A stretch of 64,000 nt of DNA from the NCBI RefSeq assembly GCF_014203595.1, contig NZ_JACHJK010000011.1, forward strand, positions 186,001-250,000. The letters run 5' to 3'. Made by a program: the position numbers and the translations under genes. Position 1 is the stretch's first letter; every line of letters starts with the position of its first letter. Source of the stretch: Streptomyces echinatus (GTDB lineage: Bacteria > Actinomycetota > Actinomycetes > Streptomycetales > Streptomycetaceae). Positions 9,507 to 17,255 of the stretch are shown piece by piece. Below the pieces are notes generated by a model. That model searched no databases and was not told the origin of the DNA. It was given only the letters and a program-made list of their open reading frames with translations.

Positions 9507-10100
9507 TCAGACCTGGAGCGTCCGCGGCTTGTAGGCGGGCCGCCCGGCCTCGTAGGCGGCGATGTCGGAGTCGTTCCGGAGCGTGATGGAGATGTCGTCC
9601 AGGCCGTTCAGCAGCCGCCAGCGGGAGTTCTCGTCCAGCTCGAAGGAGGCGGTGATGCCCTCGGCACGCACCTCACGCGCCTCGAGGTCCACCGTGACCT
9701 CGGCCGTGGGGTCCTGCTCGGTCAGCTCCCACAGCGCGTCCACGATCTTCTGGTCCAGGACCACCGTGAGCAGGCCGTTCTTCAGCGAGTTGCCGCGGAA
9801 GATGTCGGCGAAGCGGGAGGAGATCACGGCCTTGAAGCCGTAGTTCTGCAGGGCCCAGACGGCGTGCTCACGGGAGGAGCCGGTGCCGAAGTCGGGGCCG
9901 GCGACCAGGACCGTGCCGCCCTGCCGCTCGGGGCGGTTGAGGATGAACTCCGGGTCCTTGCGCCAGGCCTCGAACAGCCCGTCCTCGAAGCCGTCGCGGG
10001 TGACCTTCTTGAGCCAGTGAGCAGGGATGATCTGGTCGGTGTCGACGTTGCTGCGGCGCAGCGGGACGGCCCGGCCGGTGTGGGTGGTGAATGCTTCCAT
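9507..10100 (-). CDS. leuD: 3-isopropylmalate dehydratase small subunit
   Basis: The swivel-domain subunit of isopropylmalate isomerase, which works with LeuC to turn 2-isopropylmalate into 3-isopropylmalate in leucine synthesis. The 197-residue protein shows LRRSNVDTDQIIPA near residue 15 and GPDFGTGSSREHAVWAL near residue 68, the substrate-recognition loop. It starts 6 bases after the leuC stop, so the subunits are co-translated in equal amounts. Confidence 0.97.
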   Translation of the reverse strand: MEAFTTHTGRAVPLRRSNVDTDQIIPAHWLKKVTRDGFEDGLFEAWRKDPEFILNRPERQGGTVLVAGPDFGTGSSREHAVWALQNYGFKAVISSRFADIFRGNSLKNGLLTVVLDQKIVDALWELTEQDPTAEVTVDLEAREVRAEGITASFELDENSRWRLLNGLDDISITLRNDSDIAAYEAGRPAYKPRTLQV

Positions 10101-10106
10101 GGCTGA

Positions 10107-11525
10107 TCAGACTCCAGCGGGGACGTCGGACAGGTCGGCGGGCGAGGCGAGGTGGCCCAGAACGGCCGTGGCGGCCGCGACCTGCGGCGACACCAGGTGG
10201 GTACGGCCGCCCTTGCCCTGCCGGCCCTCGAAGTTGCGGTTGGAGGTGGAGGCGGAGCGCTCGCCCGGGGCCAGCTGGTCGGGGTTCATGCCGAGGCACA
10301 TCGAGCAGCCCGCGTGCCGCCATTCGGCGCCGGCCTCCTTGAAGACCACGTCCAGGCCCTCGGAGACGGCCTGCAGTCCGACCCGCGCGGAGCCGGGGAC
10401 GACCAGCATCCGTACGCCGTCGGCGACTTTGCGGCCCCGCAGCAGATCCGCGGCGGCCCGCAGGTCCTCGATGCGGCCGTTGGTGCAGGAGCCTACGAAG
10501 ACGGTGTCCACGTCGATGGAGCGCAGCGGCTGTCCGGCCGCCAACCCCATGTACTCCAGGGCCTTTTCGGCGGCCAGGCGCTCCGAAGCGTCTTCGTACG
10601 AAGCCGGGTCGGGGACGGACGCCGAAAGCGGCGCACCCTGGCCGGGGTTGGTGCCCCAGGTGACGAACGGCGACAGCGCGGCGGCGTCGATGACGACCTC
10701 GGCGTCGAAGACGGCGTCCTCGTCGGTCCGCAGGGTCTTCCAGTACTCGACGGCGGCGTCCCAGTCCGCGCCTTCCGGGGCGTGCGGACGGCCCTGGAGA
10801 TACGCGAAGGTGGTCTCGTCCGGGGCGATCATGCCGGCGCGGGCACCGGCCTCGATCGACATGTTGCAGATGGTCATCCGGGCCTCCATCGAGAGCTTCT
10901 CGATGGCGGAGCCGCGGTACTCCAGGATGTAGCCCTGGCCGCCGCCCGTACCGATCTTCGCGATGATCGCCAGGATCAGGTCCTTGGCGGTGACGCCCTC
11001 GGGCAGCTCGCCCTCGACGGTGATCGCCATGGTCTTCGGGCGGGCCAGGGGCAGCGTCTGGGTGGCCAGCACGTGCTCCACCTGGGAGGTGCCGATGCCG
11101 AACGCCAGCGCGCCGAAGGCGCCGTGCGTGGAGGTGTGCGAGTCGCCGCAGACGACGGTCGTGCCGGGCTGGGTCAGGCCCAGCTGCGGGCCGACGACGT
11201 GCACGACGCCCTGCTCGACGTCGCCCAGCGGGTGCAGCCGCACCCCGAACTCGGCGCAGTTCTTGCGCAGCGTCTCCAGCTGGGCGCGGGAGACCGGGTC
11301 GGCGATGGGCTTGTCGATGTCGAGGGTCGGGGTGTTGTGGTCCTCGGTCGCGATGGTGAGGTCGAGGCGGCGCACCTGGCGGCCGTTCTTGCGCAGACCG
11401 TCGAAGGCCTGGGGGCTGGTCACCTCGTGCAGCAGGTGCAGATCGATGTAGAGGAGGTCGGGCTCGCCCTCGGCGCGCCGGACGACGTGGTCGTCCCAGA
11501 CCTTCTCCGCGAGTGTCCTACCCAT
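10107..11525 (-). CDS. leuC: 3-isopropylmalate dehydratase large subunit
   Basis: The 472-residue aconitase-type catalytic subunit of isopropylmalate isomerase. It has VCGDSHTSTHGAFGALAFG, the Fe-S ligands VGSCTNGRIEDL and GCSMCLGMNPD (three cysteines for a 4Fe-4S cluster) and STSNRNFEGRQG. The ATG at 11525 has GGAGGGAAA just upstream. It is divergent from the IclR regulator NdgR, known in Streptomyces to control leuCD. The 204-base gap between them should hold the control region. Confidence 0.97.
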   Translation of the reverse strand: MGRTLAEKVWDDHVVRRAEGEPDLLYIDLHLLHEVTSPQAFDGLRKNGRQVRRLDLTIATEDHNTPTLDIDKPIADPVSRAQLETLRKNCAEFGVRLHPLGDVEQGVVHVVGPQLGLTQPGTTVVCGDSHTSTHGAFGALAFGIGTSQVEHVLATQTLPLARPKTMAITVEGELPEGVTAKDLILAIIAKIGTGGGQGYILEYRGSAIEKLSMEARMTICNMSIEAGARAGMIAPDETTFAYLQGRPHAPEGADWDAAVEYWKTLRTDEDAVFDAEVVIDAAALSPFVTWGTNPGQGAPLSASVPDPASYEDASERLAAEKALEYMGLAAGQPLRSIDVDTVFVGSCTNGRIEDLRAAADLLRGRKVADGVRMLVVPGSARVGLQAVSEGLDVVFKEAGAEWRHAGCSMCLGMNPDQLAPGERSASTSNRNFEGRQGKGGRTHLVSPQVAAATAVLGHLASPADLSDVPAGV

Positions 11526-11729
11526 CGCTTTCCCTCCGGCCGGCAGAAGTGCACCGGCCAAACTAGAGATCTTGAGGAAGCGGCGTTCCCTTGCAGGGCC
11601 CTTGAAGTCGTGATTCCGGGCGTCCACCGCCGGGCCCGTTGGTCTGCGGGCCGCTGTGTGATTCCAGGGTGGCGCGTTCCACGGAAAATTGAACTTGCGT
11701 TTCACAGAGTGAGACGTGAGTATCGTTGC
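11526..11729. promoter_or_regulatory. leuC/ndgR divergent control region
   Basis: A 204-base non-coding gap between divergent leuC and ndgR. Imperfect dyads are visible at TTCCACGGAA (about 11678-11687) and GTTTCACAGAGTGAGAC (about 11699-11715), next to the AT-rich AAAATTGAAC. These are candidates for an IclR-type operator and the ndgR promoter. Placement is established for the family, but the exact boxes are my inference. Confidence 0.4.
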
Positions 11730-12446
11730 ATGGACAACAGTAGCGGCGTCGGCGTTCTGGACAAGGCGGCCCTCGTCCTGAGCGCTCTGGAGTCCGGTCC
11801 GGCCACCCTCGCGGGTCTGGTCGGGGCCACCGGACTGGCACGACCCACGGCCCACCGCCTGGCCGTGGCTTTGGAACACCACCGCATGGTGGCACGCGAC
11901 ATGCAGGGCCGGTTCATCCTCGGCCCGCGCCTCGCGGAGCTCGCGGCGGCTGCGGGCGAGGACCGCCTGCTCGCGACGGCGGGCCCCGTGCTCACCCACC
12001 TCCGTGATGTCACCGGCGAGAGCGCACAGCTCTACCGACGCCAGGGTGACATGCGGATCTGCGTGGCCGCGGCGGAACGCCTGTCCGGCCTGCGGGACAC
12101 GGTCCCGGTCGGCTCGACCCTCACGATGAAGGCCGGCTCGTCGGCACAGATCCTGATGGCCTGGGAGGAGCCCGAGCGCCTGCACCGCGGTCTGCAGGGC
12201 GCCCGCTTCACGGCGACGGCCCTGTCGGGTGTGCGGCGACGCGGCTGGGCCCAGTCCATCGGCGAGCGCGAGCCGGGCGTCGCGTCCGTCTCCGCGCCCG
12301 TACGCGGCCCCTCCAACCGTGTGGTGGCCGCCGTGTCCGTCTCCGGGCCCATCGAGCGTCTGACGCGCCACCCGGGCCGTATGCACGCCCAGGCGGTCAT
12401 CGACGCGGCCGCCCGCCTCTCGGAGGCCCTGCGCCGCTCCGGCTGA
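11730..12446 (+). CDS. ndgR: IclR-family regulator NdgR
   Basis: A 238-residue IclR-family regulator. Residues 8-65 are the winged helix (VLDKAALVLSALESGPATL, TGLARPTAHRLAVALEHH). The rest is the ligand-binding domain (SAQLYRRQGDMRICVAAAE, LTMKAGSSAQILMAW). NdgR homologues in Streptomyces control leuCD and other amino-acid genes and respond to amino-acid or N-acetylglucosamine signals. The divergent position relative to leuC supports that role here. A hairpin follows the stop. Confidence 0.92.
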   Translation: MDNSSGVGVLDKAALVLSALESGPATLAGLVGATGLARPTAHRLAVALEHHRMVARDMQGRFILGPRLAELAAAAGEDRLLATAGPVLTHLRDVTGESAQLYRRQGDMRICVAAAERLSGLRDTVPVGSTLTMKAGSSAQILMAWEEPERLHRGLQGARFTATALSGVRRRGWAQSIGEREPGVASVSAPVRGPSNRVVAAVSVSGPIERLTRHPGRMHAQAVIDAAARLSEALRRSG

Positions 12447-12459
12447 CGTCCAGCGAAGA

Positions 12460-12517
12460 CCCCGCCCCCGGGAAAGGCCCGCCCCGACGCCGCGGCAGGC
12501 CTCCCCCGAGGGCGGGG
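12460..12517 (+). terminator. Hairpin after ndgR
   Basis: Arms CCCCGCCC and GGGCGGGG, with four further pairs after one mismatch. It lies 14 bases past the ndgR stop, has a long loop and no T run, so only moderate confidence. Confidence 0.45.
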
Positions 12518-12559
12518 CACGCTTCTCCCCCTGTTTCCCCAGGGCAGGACAGCCGACGC

Positions 12560-12600
12560 AAGGGGCGCGGGGAACCGCGCGATCAACCACGACGCACCCG
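12560..12600. repeat. Dispersed intergenic repeat core
   Basis: The segment around AGGGGCGCGGGGAACCGCGC matches a sequence I recall as very common between Streptomyces genes. A related core lies at 56601-56624, with 20 of 24 bases the same by eye. No coding function is apparent. Confidence 0.5.
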
Positions 12601-12629
12601 CTCGCGCCTGCGAAAGCCCCCTACGGCGA

Positions 12630-13127
12630 CTAGGCGCCCTCGCCCTCGCCCGACCGATGAGCGAACCGGTCCTTCGCGTACCGTCCCCGCGCAGCGAGCG
12701 GCACCTGCCCGTGCGCGGCGGCCAGCCCGAACGCGGGCATGTCCCCGTAGATCGCCTCGTACGACCCCTCCGGCACGACGTACGCCTCGTGCCAGATCCC
12801 GACCTGCCCCCGCAGCCTGCCGGTGCGCTCCTTGCGGTTGAGCGCGGCCCACGCCCGGTGGTGGAAGGCGTCCGGCGCCGTCGCGTAGGCGTAGAGCTTG
12901 TCCTTGGTCTCCCAGTACTGCACGACGTAATACGTCCGCGGCGACGCCGTCAGCAGCACCTTGGCGAGCAGCCCGCGCCCGCGGTCCTTCTCCAGTTCCC
13001 GCAGCATGCGGAGCATCCCGAGCATCACGGGCAGCCACAGGTGCACCGCCCGGAAGCGGTTGATGCGCATGCCGATCAGCAGGACGACGACGTCGCCCTT
13101 CGCGTCGGCGGTCGTACGGGCCACCAT
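12630..13127 (-). CDS. DUF4188 domain-containing protein
   Basis: A 165-residue protein of the DUF4188 family, a monooxygenase-like dimeric alpha-beta fold of unknown role. Recognisable parts are VVVLLIGMRINRFR near the N-terminus and YYVVQYWETKDKLYAYA in the middle. The ATG at 13127 is preferred because GAGGGGGAAGG lies just upstream. An ATG five codons earlier would lie inside that ribosome site. It is divergent from a MerR regulator across a short region with a clear dyad, so the regulator probably controls it. Confidence 0.8.
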   Translation of the reverse strand: MVARTTADAKGDVVVLLIGMRINRFRAVHLWLPVMLGMLRMLRELEKDRGRGLLAKVLLTASPRTYYVVQYWETKDKLYAYATAPDAFHHRAWAALNRKERTGRLRGQVGIWHEAYVVPEGSYEAIYGDMPAFGLAAAHGQVPLAARGRYAKDRFAHRSGEGEGA

Positions 13128-13154
13128 GACCTTCCCCCTCATCGGTGAGCGGCG

Positions 13155-13195
13155 CTATCCAACAGTCGGTGTTTGGATAGTGCCGTTATCCAATA
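13155..13195. promoter_or_regulatory. Dyad operator between DUF4188 and MerR genes
   Basis: CTATCCA (13155-13161) and TGGATAG (13174-13180) form an inverted repeat, with a further half site TTATCCAA at 13187-13194. The element fills the 81-base divergent region and is the likely binding site for the adjacent MerR protein. Confidence 0.6.
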
Positions 13196-13208
13196 AGGAG
13201 CGCAAGGG

Positions 13209-13853
13209 ATGCGGCTTGCCGAGCTGAGCAGACGCAGCGGTGTGGCCACCGCGACGATCAAGTACTACCTGCGCGAGGGGCTGTTGCCGCCCGGCCGCCA
13301 GGTCAACACGACGACCGCCGAGTACGACGAGACGCACCTGCGGCGGCTGCGGCTGGTGCGCGCGATGATCCAGGTCGGCCGGCTGCCGGTGGCGACCGTC
13401 CGCGAAGTGCTGGGGCACGTGGACGACGACTCCCTCGGCCGTACGATCCGGCTGGGCGCGGCCCTGTGGGCGCTGCCGCAGGTGCCGGAGCCGGACGAGG
13501 ACGACGAGTTCGTGCGGGCGGCACACCGGGAGGCTGAGGAGCTGCTGGACCGGCTGGGCTGGTCGAACGCGAAGCTGCTGACGTCGATCTCGCCCGCGTA
13601 CCGCTCCCTGGTGGTGGCGGTGGCCGCGTTCCGCCGGCTCGGCTACGACCGGGATACCGAACTGCTCGCCTCGTACGCCAAGTTGATGCACGAGACGGCG
13701 AAGCTCGACCTCGACTTCGTCGAGACGCATCCGTCGGAGGCGGAGAAGGTGGAGACGGCGGTGCTCGGGGCCGTGCTGACCGAGCCGATGCTGGGGGCCC
13801 TGCGCCGGCTGGCGCAGGAGGAGGAGTCGGCGCGACGCTACGGCTTCGAGTGA
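13209..13853 (+). CDS. MerR-family transcriptional regulator
   Basis: A 214-residue regulator. Residues 1-70 are a MerR winged helix (MRLAELSRRSGVATATIKYY, LREGLLPPGR, LRRLRLVRAMIQVGRLPVA). The C-terminal 140 residues are helical and lack the cysteines of metal-sensing MerR proteins, so an organic ligand is more likely. The ATG at 13209 has AAGGAG 8 bases upstream. It is divergent from the DUF4188 gene, its probable target, and followed by a perfect 12-bp terminator hairpin. Confidence 0.88.
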   Translation: MRLAELSRRSGVATATIKYYLREGLLPPGRQVNTTTAEYDETHLRRLRLVRAMIQVGRLPVATVREVLGHVDDDSLGRTIRLGAALWALPQVPEPDEDDEFVRAAHREAEELLDRLGWSNAKLLTSISPAYRSLVVAVAAFRRLGYDRDTELLASYAKLMHETAKLDLDFVETHPSEAEKVETAVLGAVLTEPMLGALRRLAQEEESARRYGFE

Positions 13854-13868
13854 ACCCCGGGAACGGCG

Positions 13869-13896
13869 AAGGCCCCCCACCGAGGTGGGGGGCCTT
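13869..13896. terminator. Bidirectional terminator (merR and tRNA cluster)
   Basis: A perfect 12-bp stem (AAGGCCCCCCAC and GTGGGGGGCCTT) with a CGAG loop. It sits between the MerR gene on plus and the tRNA cluster on minus. Confidence 0.85.
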
Positions 13897-13905
13897 CCCT
13901 GTGCG

Positions 13906-13978
13906 TACCCCCGACCGGATTCGAACCGGCGCTACCGCCTTGAGAGGGCGGCGTGCTAGGCCGCTACACAACGGGGGC
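13906..13978 (-). tRNA. tRNA-Glu (CTC), copy 1
   Basis: A 73-nt tRNA with a GCCCCCG/CGGGGGT acceptor stem, anticodon stem CCGCC/GGCGG around the loop CTCTCAA (anticodon CTC) and GGTTCGAATCC in the T arm. The CCA end is not encoded. It is the last of five tRNAs in the direction of transcription. Confidence 0.95.
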
Positions 13979-14006
13979 CTGGACTCTGCGTTTCCGCAGG
14001 TCCGAG

Positions 14007-14078
14007 CTGGTCTACCTGGACTCGAACCAAGACTAACTGAACCAGAATCAGTCGTGCTGCCAATTACACCATAGACCA
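14007..14078 (-). tRNA. tRNA-Gln (CTG), copy 1
   Basis: A 72-nt tRNA with acceptor stem TGGTCTA/TAGACCA, anticodon stem ACTGA/TCAGT around TTCTGGT (anticodon CTG), T arm GGTTCGAGTCC and discriminator G. Confidence 0.95.
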
Positions 14079-14099
14079 ATGATGGTTTAGACCAGTCAG

Positions 14100-14172
14100 T
14101 ACCCCCGACCGGATTCGAACCGGCGCTACCGCCTTGAGAGGGCGGCGTGCTAGGCCGCTACACAACGGGGGC
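14100..14172 (-). tRNA. tRNA-Glu (CTC), copy 2
   Basis: Identical by eye to tRNA-Glu copy 1 across the mature sequence. Confidence 0.95.
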
Positions 14173-14201
14173 CCTAGCGATCCCGACAAGATCAGGATCA
14201 G

Positions 14202-14274
14202 TACCCCCGACCGGATTCGAACCGGCGCTACTGCCTTGAGAGGGCAGCGTGCTAGGCCGCTACACAACGGGGGC
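14202..14274 (-). tRNA. tRNA-Glu (CTC), copy 3
   Basis: Same as the other two tRNA-Glu genes except for a compensatory change in the anticodon stem (CTGCC/GGCAG in place of CCGCC/GGCGG), which keeps pairing intact. Confidence 0.95.
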
Positions 14275-14295
14275 TTTGCAGATGAGCTCTGCGAG

Positions 14296-14367
14296 CTGGC
14301 CTACCTGGACTCGAACCAAGACTAACTGAACCAGAATCAGTCGTGCTGCCAATTACACCATAGGCCA
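14296..14367 (-). tRNA. tRNA-Gln (CTG), copy 2
   Basis: As tRNA-Gln copy 1 but with a compensatory acceptor-stem change (TGGCCTA/TAGGCCA in place of TGGTCTA/TAGACCA). It is the first tRNA of the cluster. Confidence 0.95.
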
Positions 14368-14457
14368 CTGGAACTCAACCCCCTGAGGGGTTCTCGTTCT
14401 AGTTTGCTCCGTGAGGTTCCGGCCTTTCGGCCCGTTCCCCTCGGCGCAGGAAGAACA

Positions 14458-15189
14458 TTACCCGAAGGTGGACGGGGCTCCAAAACGGGTATCGGCGCGC
14501 ACGAGCGCCGGGAGTTCGGCGAGGGTCGAGATCCGGTGCGCCACGGCCTCCCCCACGGCCCGCACACCGGCCGTTCCGCGATCGATCCACACGGACAGCA
14601 GCCCGGCCTCCGCGGCGCCCCGGCCGTCGATCTCCGGGTGGTCGCCGACGTACGCCACCTCGTGCGGAGGCAGCCCCAGCGCCTCGCAGACCGCCAGGAA
14701 GGCACCCGCCTCCGGCTTGGAGACGCCCAGCTCGGCGGCGCACAGGACGGCCTCGAAGCGGTCGAGGAGTCCGAGGGTGCGCAGCTTGTGCTCCTGGACC
14801 GTGACGCTGGAGTTGGACAGCACCGCGTGCCGGTGGCTGGCGGCGAGGGCCTCCAGGGCGGGCAGCACGTCCGGGAACAGGCTCCAGGCGGCCTCGTAGT
14901 GGGCCAGATAGCGCTGGAACCACGCGTCGGCCTCGTCGTCGGTCAGCTCCCGGCCCAGGAAGACCCGGGTGCGGTCGCGGCGCTGTGTGATGAAGTCCAC
15001 CTCACCGGCGGAGAACCGGGCCCACTGGGCATCGGTGACCTCCCGCCAGCGCAGAAGGGCCTGCTCCACGCCCTCGTGCGCGAGGAGCAGGCCCTCGGCC
15101 GAAAGGTGGGCGCGCATGCCCTCGCGGTCCGCGGTCGTGTAGTCGAAGAGGGTGTCGTCCACGTCCCAGACCACGGCTCTGATGCTCAT
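14458..15189 (-). CDS. HAD-superfamily hydrolase
   Basis: A 243-residue HAD phosphatase of the subfamily with an alpha-helical cap. Motif I is VVWDVDDTLFDYT (nucleophile Asp near residue 9), motif II is VLSNSS near residue 123, the motif III lysine is in GVSKPEAGAF and motif IV is VAYVGDHPEIDGRGA. All catalytic residues are present, so it should hydrolyse a small phosphomonoester. The substrate is unknown. It lies upstream of the tRNA cluster on the same strand. Confidence 0.9.
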   Translation of the reverse strand: MSIRAVVWDVDDTLFDYTTADREGMRAHLSAEGLLLAHEGVEQALLRWREVTDAQWARFSAGEVDFITQRRDRTRVFLGRELTDDEADAWFQRYLAHYEAAWSLFPDVLPALEALAASHRHAVLSNSSVTVQEHKLRTLGLLDRFEAVLCAAELGVSKPEAGAFLAVCEALGLPPHEVAYVGDHPEIDGRGAAEAGLLSVWIDRGTAGVRAVGEAVAHRISTLAELPALVRADTRFGAPSTFG

Positions 15190-15267
15190 GTCACGACCGT
15201 AACCCCGGAACGCCCGGCACCTCGGGAGAACGGCGGGACTGACGGGGATCGGACCGGACCGGGGGCG

Positions 15268-15414
15268 TCAGGCGCAGGAAGGGGTCCAGGAACCGTACGA
15301 CCCGATGATGTATCCGCCGCTCTCCGTGAGGCCGACGCGGTAGGAGAAGCAGGCCTCACTCGTGTGGGGCTGTCCGGTGGTCGGCGTCGGCACGGTGAGG
15401 CCGGCAGGCGTCTC
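15268..15414 (-). pseudogene. C-terminal remnant of a small secreted protein
   Basis: About 48 codons before a stop at 15268 read like the end of a secreted Streptomyces protein (HTSEACFSYRVGLTE, IIGSYGSWTPSCA, with two cysteines). Upstream codons in the same frame turn into low-complexity sequence antisense to the next feature, and no signal peptide is found. I infer a 3' fragment. Confidence is modest. Confidence 0.35.
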
Positions 15415-15429
15415 ACGAAGGGACTCCGC

Positions 15430-15624
15430 GTGTTCAGGAAGATACTCACGGTCGTCATCGCAGCCCTCGGTCTGGCGGTCGCCGCGGCGGGACCGGCGTC
15501 CGCCTCCGACAGCGCGTCCACCAGCGACTCCTGCGGCGCCGTCTACTTCTACTCCGACGGGGACACCTTCAAGTTCCTGGACACCTGCTCCGACGGGCAC
15601 GGCGTCCTTGCCAGATCGCGGTGA
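15430..15624 (+). pseudogene. N-terminal remnant of a small secreted protein
   Basis: A GTG at 15430 with AAGGGA just upstream opens a 64-codon frame. It has a clean signal peptide (FRKILTVVIAALGLAVAAA, then GPASASD) followed by DSCGAVYFYSDGDTFKFLD and TCSDGHGV. It ends abruptly at LARSR. A one-base frame change at that point would give further plausible sequence with another cysteine, so the gene is probably frameshifted or truncated. A short functional peptide cannot be excluded. Confidence 0.45.
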
Positions 15625-15723
15625 TCGTAATGACGGCACCGGCGTTCCACAACGGATCTTCCACGGAACCCGCCCCGGAGTGCGGCTCGTTGGACCGGTC
15701 GGCGGCTACGAGCCGCGACGGCG

Positions 15724-15759
15724 AAGGGGCGGTACCCGGACCACCGGGTACCGCCCCTT
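15724..15759. terminator. Perfect 16-bp terminator hairpin after gltX
   Basis: Arms AAGGGGCGGTACCCGG and CCGGGTACCGCCCCTT with an ACCA loop, 12 bases past the gltX stop on the minus strand. Confidence 0.88.
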
Positions 15760-15770
15760 TCACGCTCGGG

Positions 15771-17255
15771 TCACGCGGCGAGCTTCGCCAGCGCCGCGTC
15801 GATCCGGGCCAGGGTCCGCTCCTTGCCCAGGACCTCCAGGGACTCGAAGAGCGGCAGTCCCACGGTGCGGCCGGTGACGGCCACGCGGACGGGGGCCTGC
15901 GCCTTGCCGAGCTTGAGGCCGTGCGCCTCGCCGGCCGCCAGGACGGCCTCCTTGAGGGACTCCGCCGAGGTCCAGTCCGCGGACTCCAGCTTCTCGCGGG
16001 CCGTGCGCAGGAGGGCGTCGCTGCCCTCCTTCATCGCCTTGGTCCACGACGCCTCGTCGAAGACCGGCTCGGGGAGGAACAGGAAGTCGACGTTTTCGGT
16101 GATCTCCGACAGGACCTTCAGCCGGGTCTGGGCGTGCGGGGCGATCGCCTCCCACTTCGCCGCGTCGAAGTCCGCCGGCGCCCAGGGGGCGAACGGCGCC
16201 TGCAGCCACGGGCGGCAGCGCTCGGTGAACTCCTTCACATCCAGCATGCGGATGTGGTCGCCGTTGATCGCCTCGCACTTCTTGAGGTCGAAGCGCGCCG
16301 GGTTGGGGTTCACGTCGGAGATGTCGAAGGCCGCGACCATCTCGTCGATCGTGAAGATGTCCTGGTCCGCGGAGAGCGACCAGCCCAGCAGCGACAGATA
16401 GTTGAGCAGGCCCTCGGGCAGGAAGCCCCGCTCGCGGTAGAGGTTGAGCGACGCCTGCGGGTCACGCTTGGACAGCTTCTTGTTGCCCTCGCCCATCACG
16501 TAGGGCAGGTGACCGAAGGCCGGGGTCTGCTTGGCGATGCCCAGCTCCGTCAGCGCCTTGTACAGCGCGATCTGGCGCGGGGTGGAGGAGAGCAGGTCCT
16601 CGCCGCGCAGGACGTGGGTGATCTCCATCAGGGCGTCGTCGACCGGGTTGACCAGCGTGTACAGCGGGGCGCCGTTCGCGCGGACGATGCCGTAGTCCGG
16701 CACGTTCTCCGGGGTGAAGGTCAGCTCGCCGCGGACCAGGTCGTCGAAGGTGATCGTCTCGTCCGGCATGCGGAAGCGGACGATCGGGGTGCGGCCCTGG
16801 GCCTCGTACTCCTCGACCTGCTCGGCGGACAGGTCGCGGCAGTGGCCGTCGTAGCCGGAGGGCTTGCCGGCGGCGCGGGCGGCCTCGCGGCGGGTGTCCA
16901 GCTCCTCCTGGGAGCAGTAGCAGCGGTAGGCGTACCCGCCGTCCAGGAGCTTCTGCGCGACGTCCGCGTAGATGTCCATGCGCTGCGACTGGCGGTACGG
17001 CGCGTGCGGGCCGCCGACCTCGGGGCCCTCGTCCCAGTCGAAGCCGAGCCAGCGCATCGCGTCGAGCAGCTGGTTGTACGACTCCTCGGAGTCGCGGGCC
17101 GCGTCGGTGTCCTCGATGCGGAAGACCAGGGTGCCCTGGTGGTGCCGGGCGAACGCCCAGTTGAACAGGGCGGTGCGGACCAGGCCCACGTGGGGGTTAC
17201 CGGTGGGCGAGGGGCAGAAACGGACGCGTACGGGGGAGCCGGGTGCGCTAGCCAC
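15771..17255 (-). CDS. gltX: Glutamyl-tRNA synthetase
   Basis: A class I aminoacyl-tRNA synthetase of 494 residues. It shows the HIGH-equivalent PSPTGNPHVGLVRTALFNW, FRIEDTD, the YCYCSQEELD insertion and the KMSKS-equivalent GNKKLSKRDPQ. In bacteria without glutaminyl-tRNA synthetase this enzyme also charges tRNA-Gln with Glu for later amidation. I chose the GTG at 17255, which overlaps the upstream gene by 8 bases, over a TTG three codons earlier. It sits about 1.5 kb from three tRNA-Glu and two tRNA-Gln genes. Confidence 0.96.
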   Translation of the reverse strand: MASAPGSPVRVRFCPSPTGNPHVGLVRTALFNWAFARHHQGTLVFRIEDTDAARDSEESYNQLLDAMRWLGFDWDEGPEVGGPHAPYRQSQRMDIYADVAQKLLDGGYAYRCYCSQEELDTRREAARAAGKPSGYDGHCRDLSAEQVEEYEAQGRTPIVRFRMPDETITFDDLVRGELTFTPENVPDYGIVRANGAPLYTLVNPVDDALMEITHVLRGEDLLSSTPRQIALYKALTELGIAKQTPAFGHLPYVMGEGNKKLSKRDPQASLNLYRERGFLPEGLLNYLSLLGWSLSADQDIFTIDEMVAAFDISDVNPNPARFDLKKCEAINGDHIRMLDVKEFTERCRPWLQAPFAPWAPADFDAAKWEAIAPHAQTRLKVLSEITENVDFLFLPEPVFDEASWTKAMKEGSDALLRTAREKLESADWTSAESLKEAVLAAGEAHGLKLGKAQAPVRVAVTGRTVGLPLFESLEVLGKERTLARIDAALAKLAA

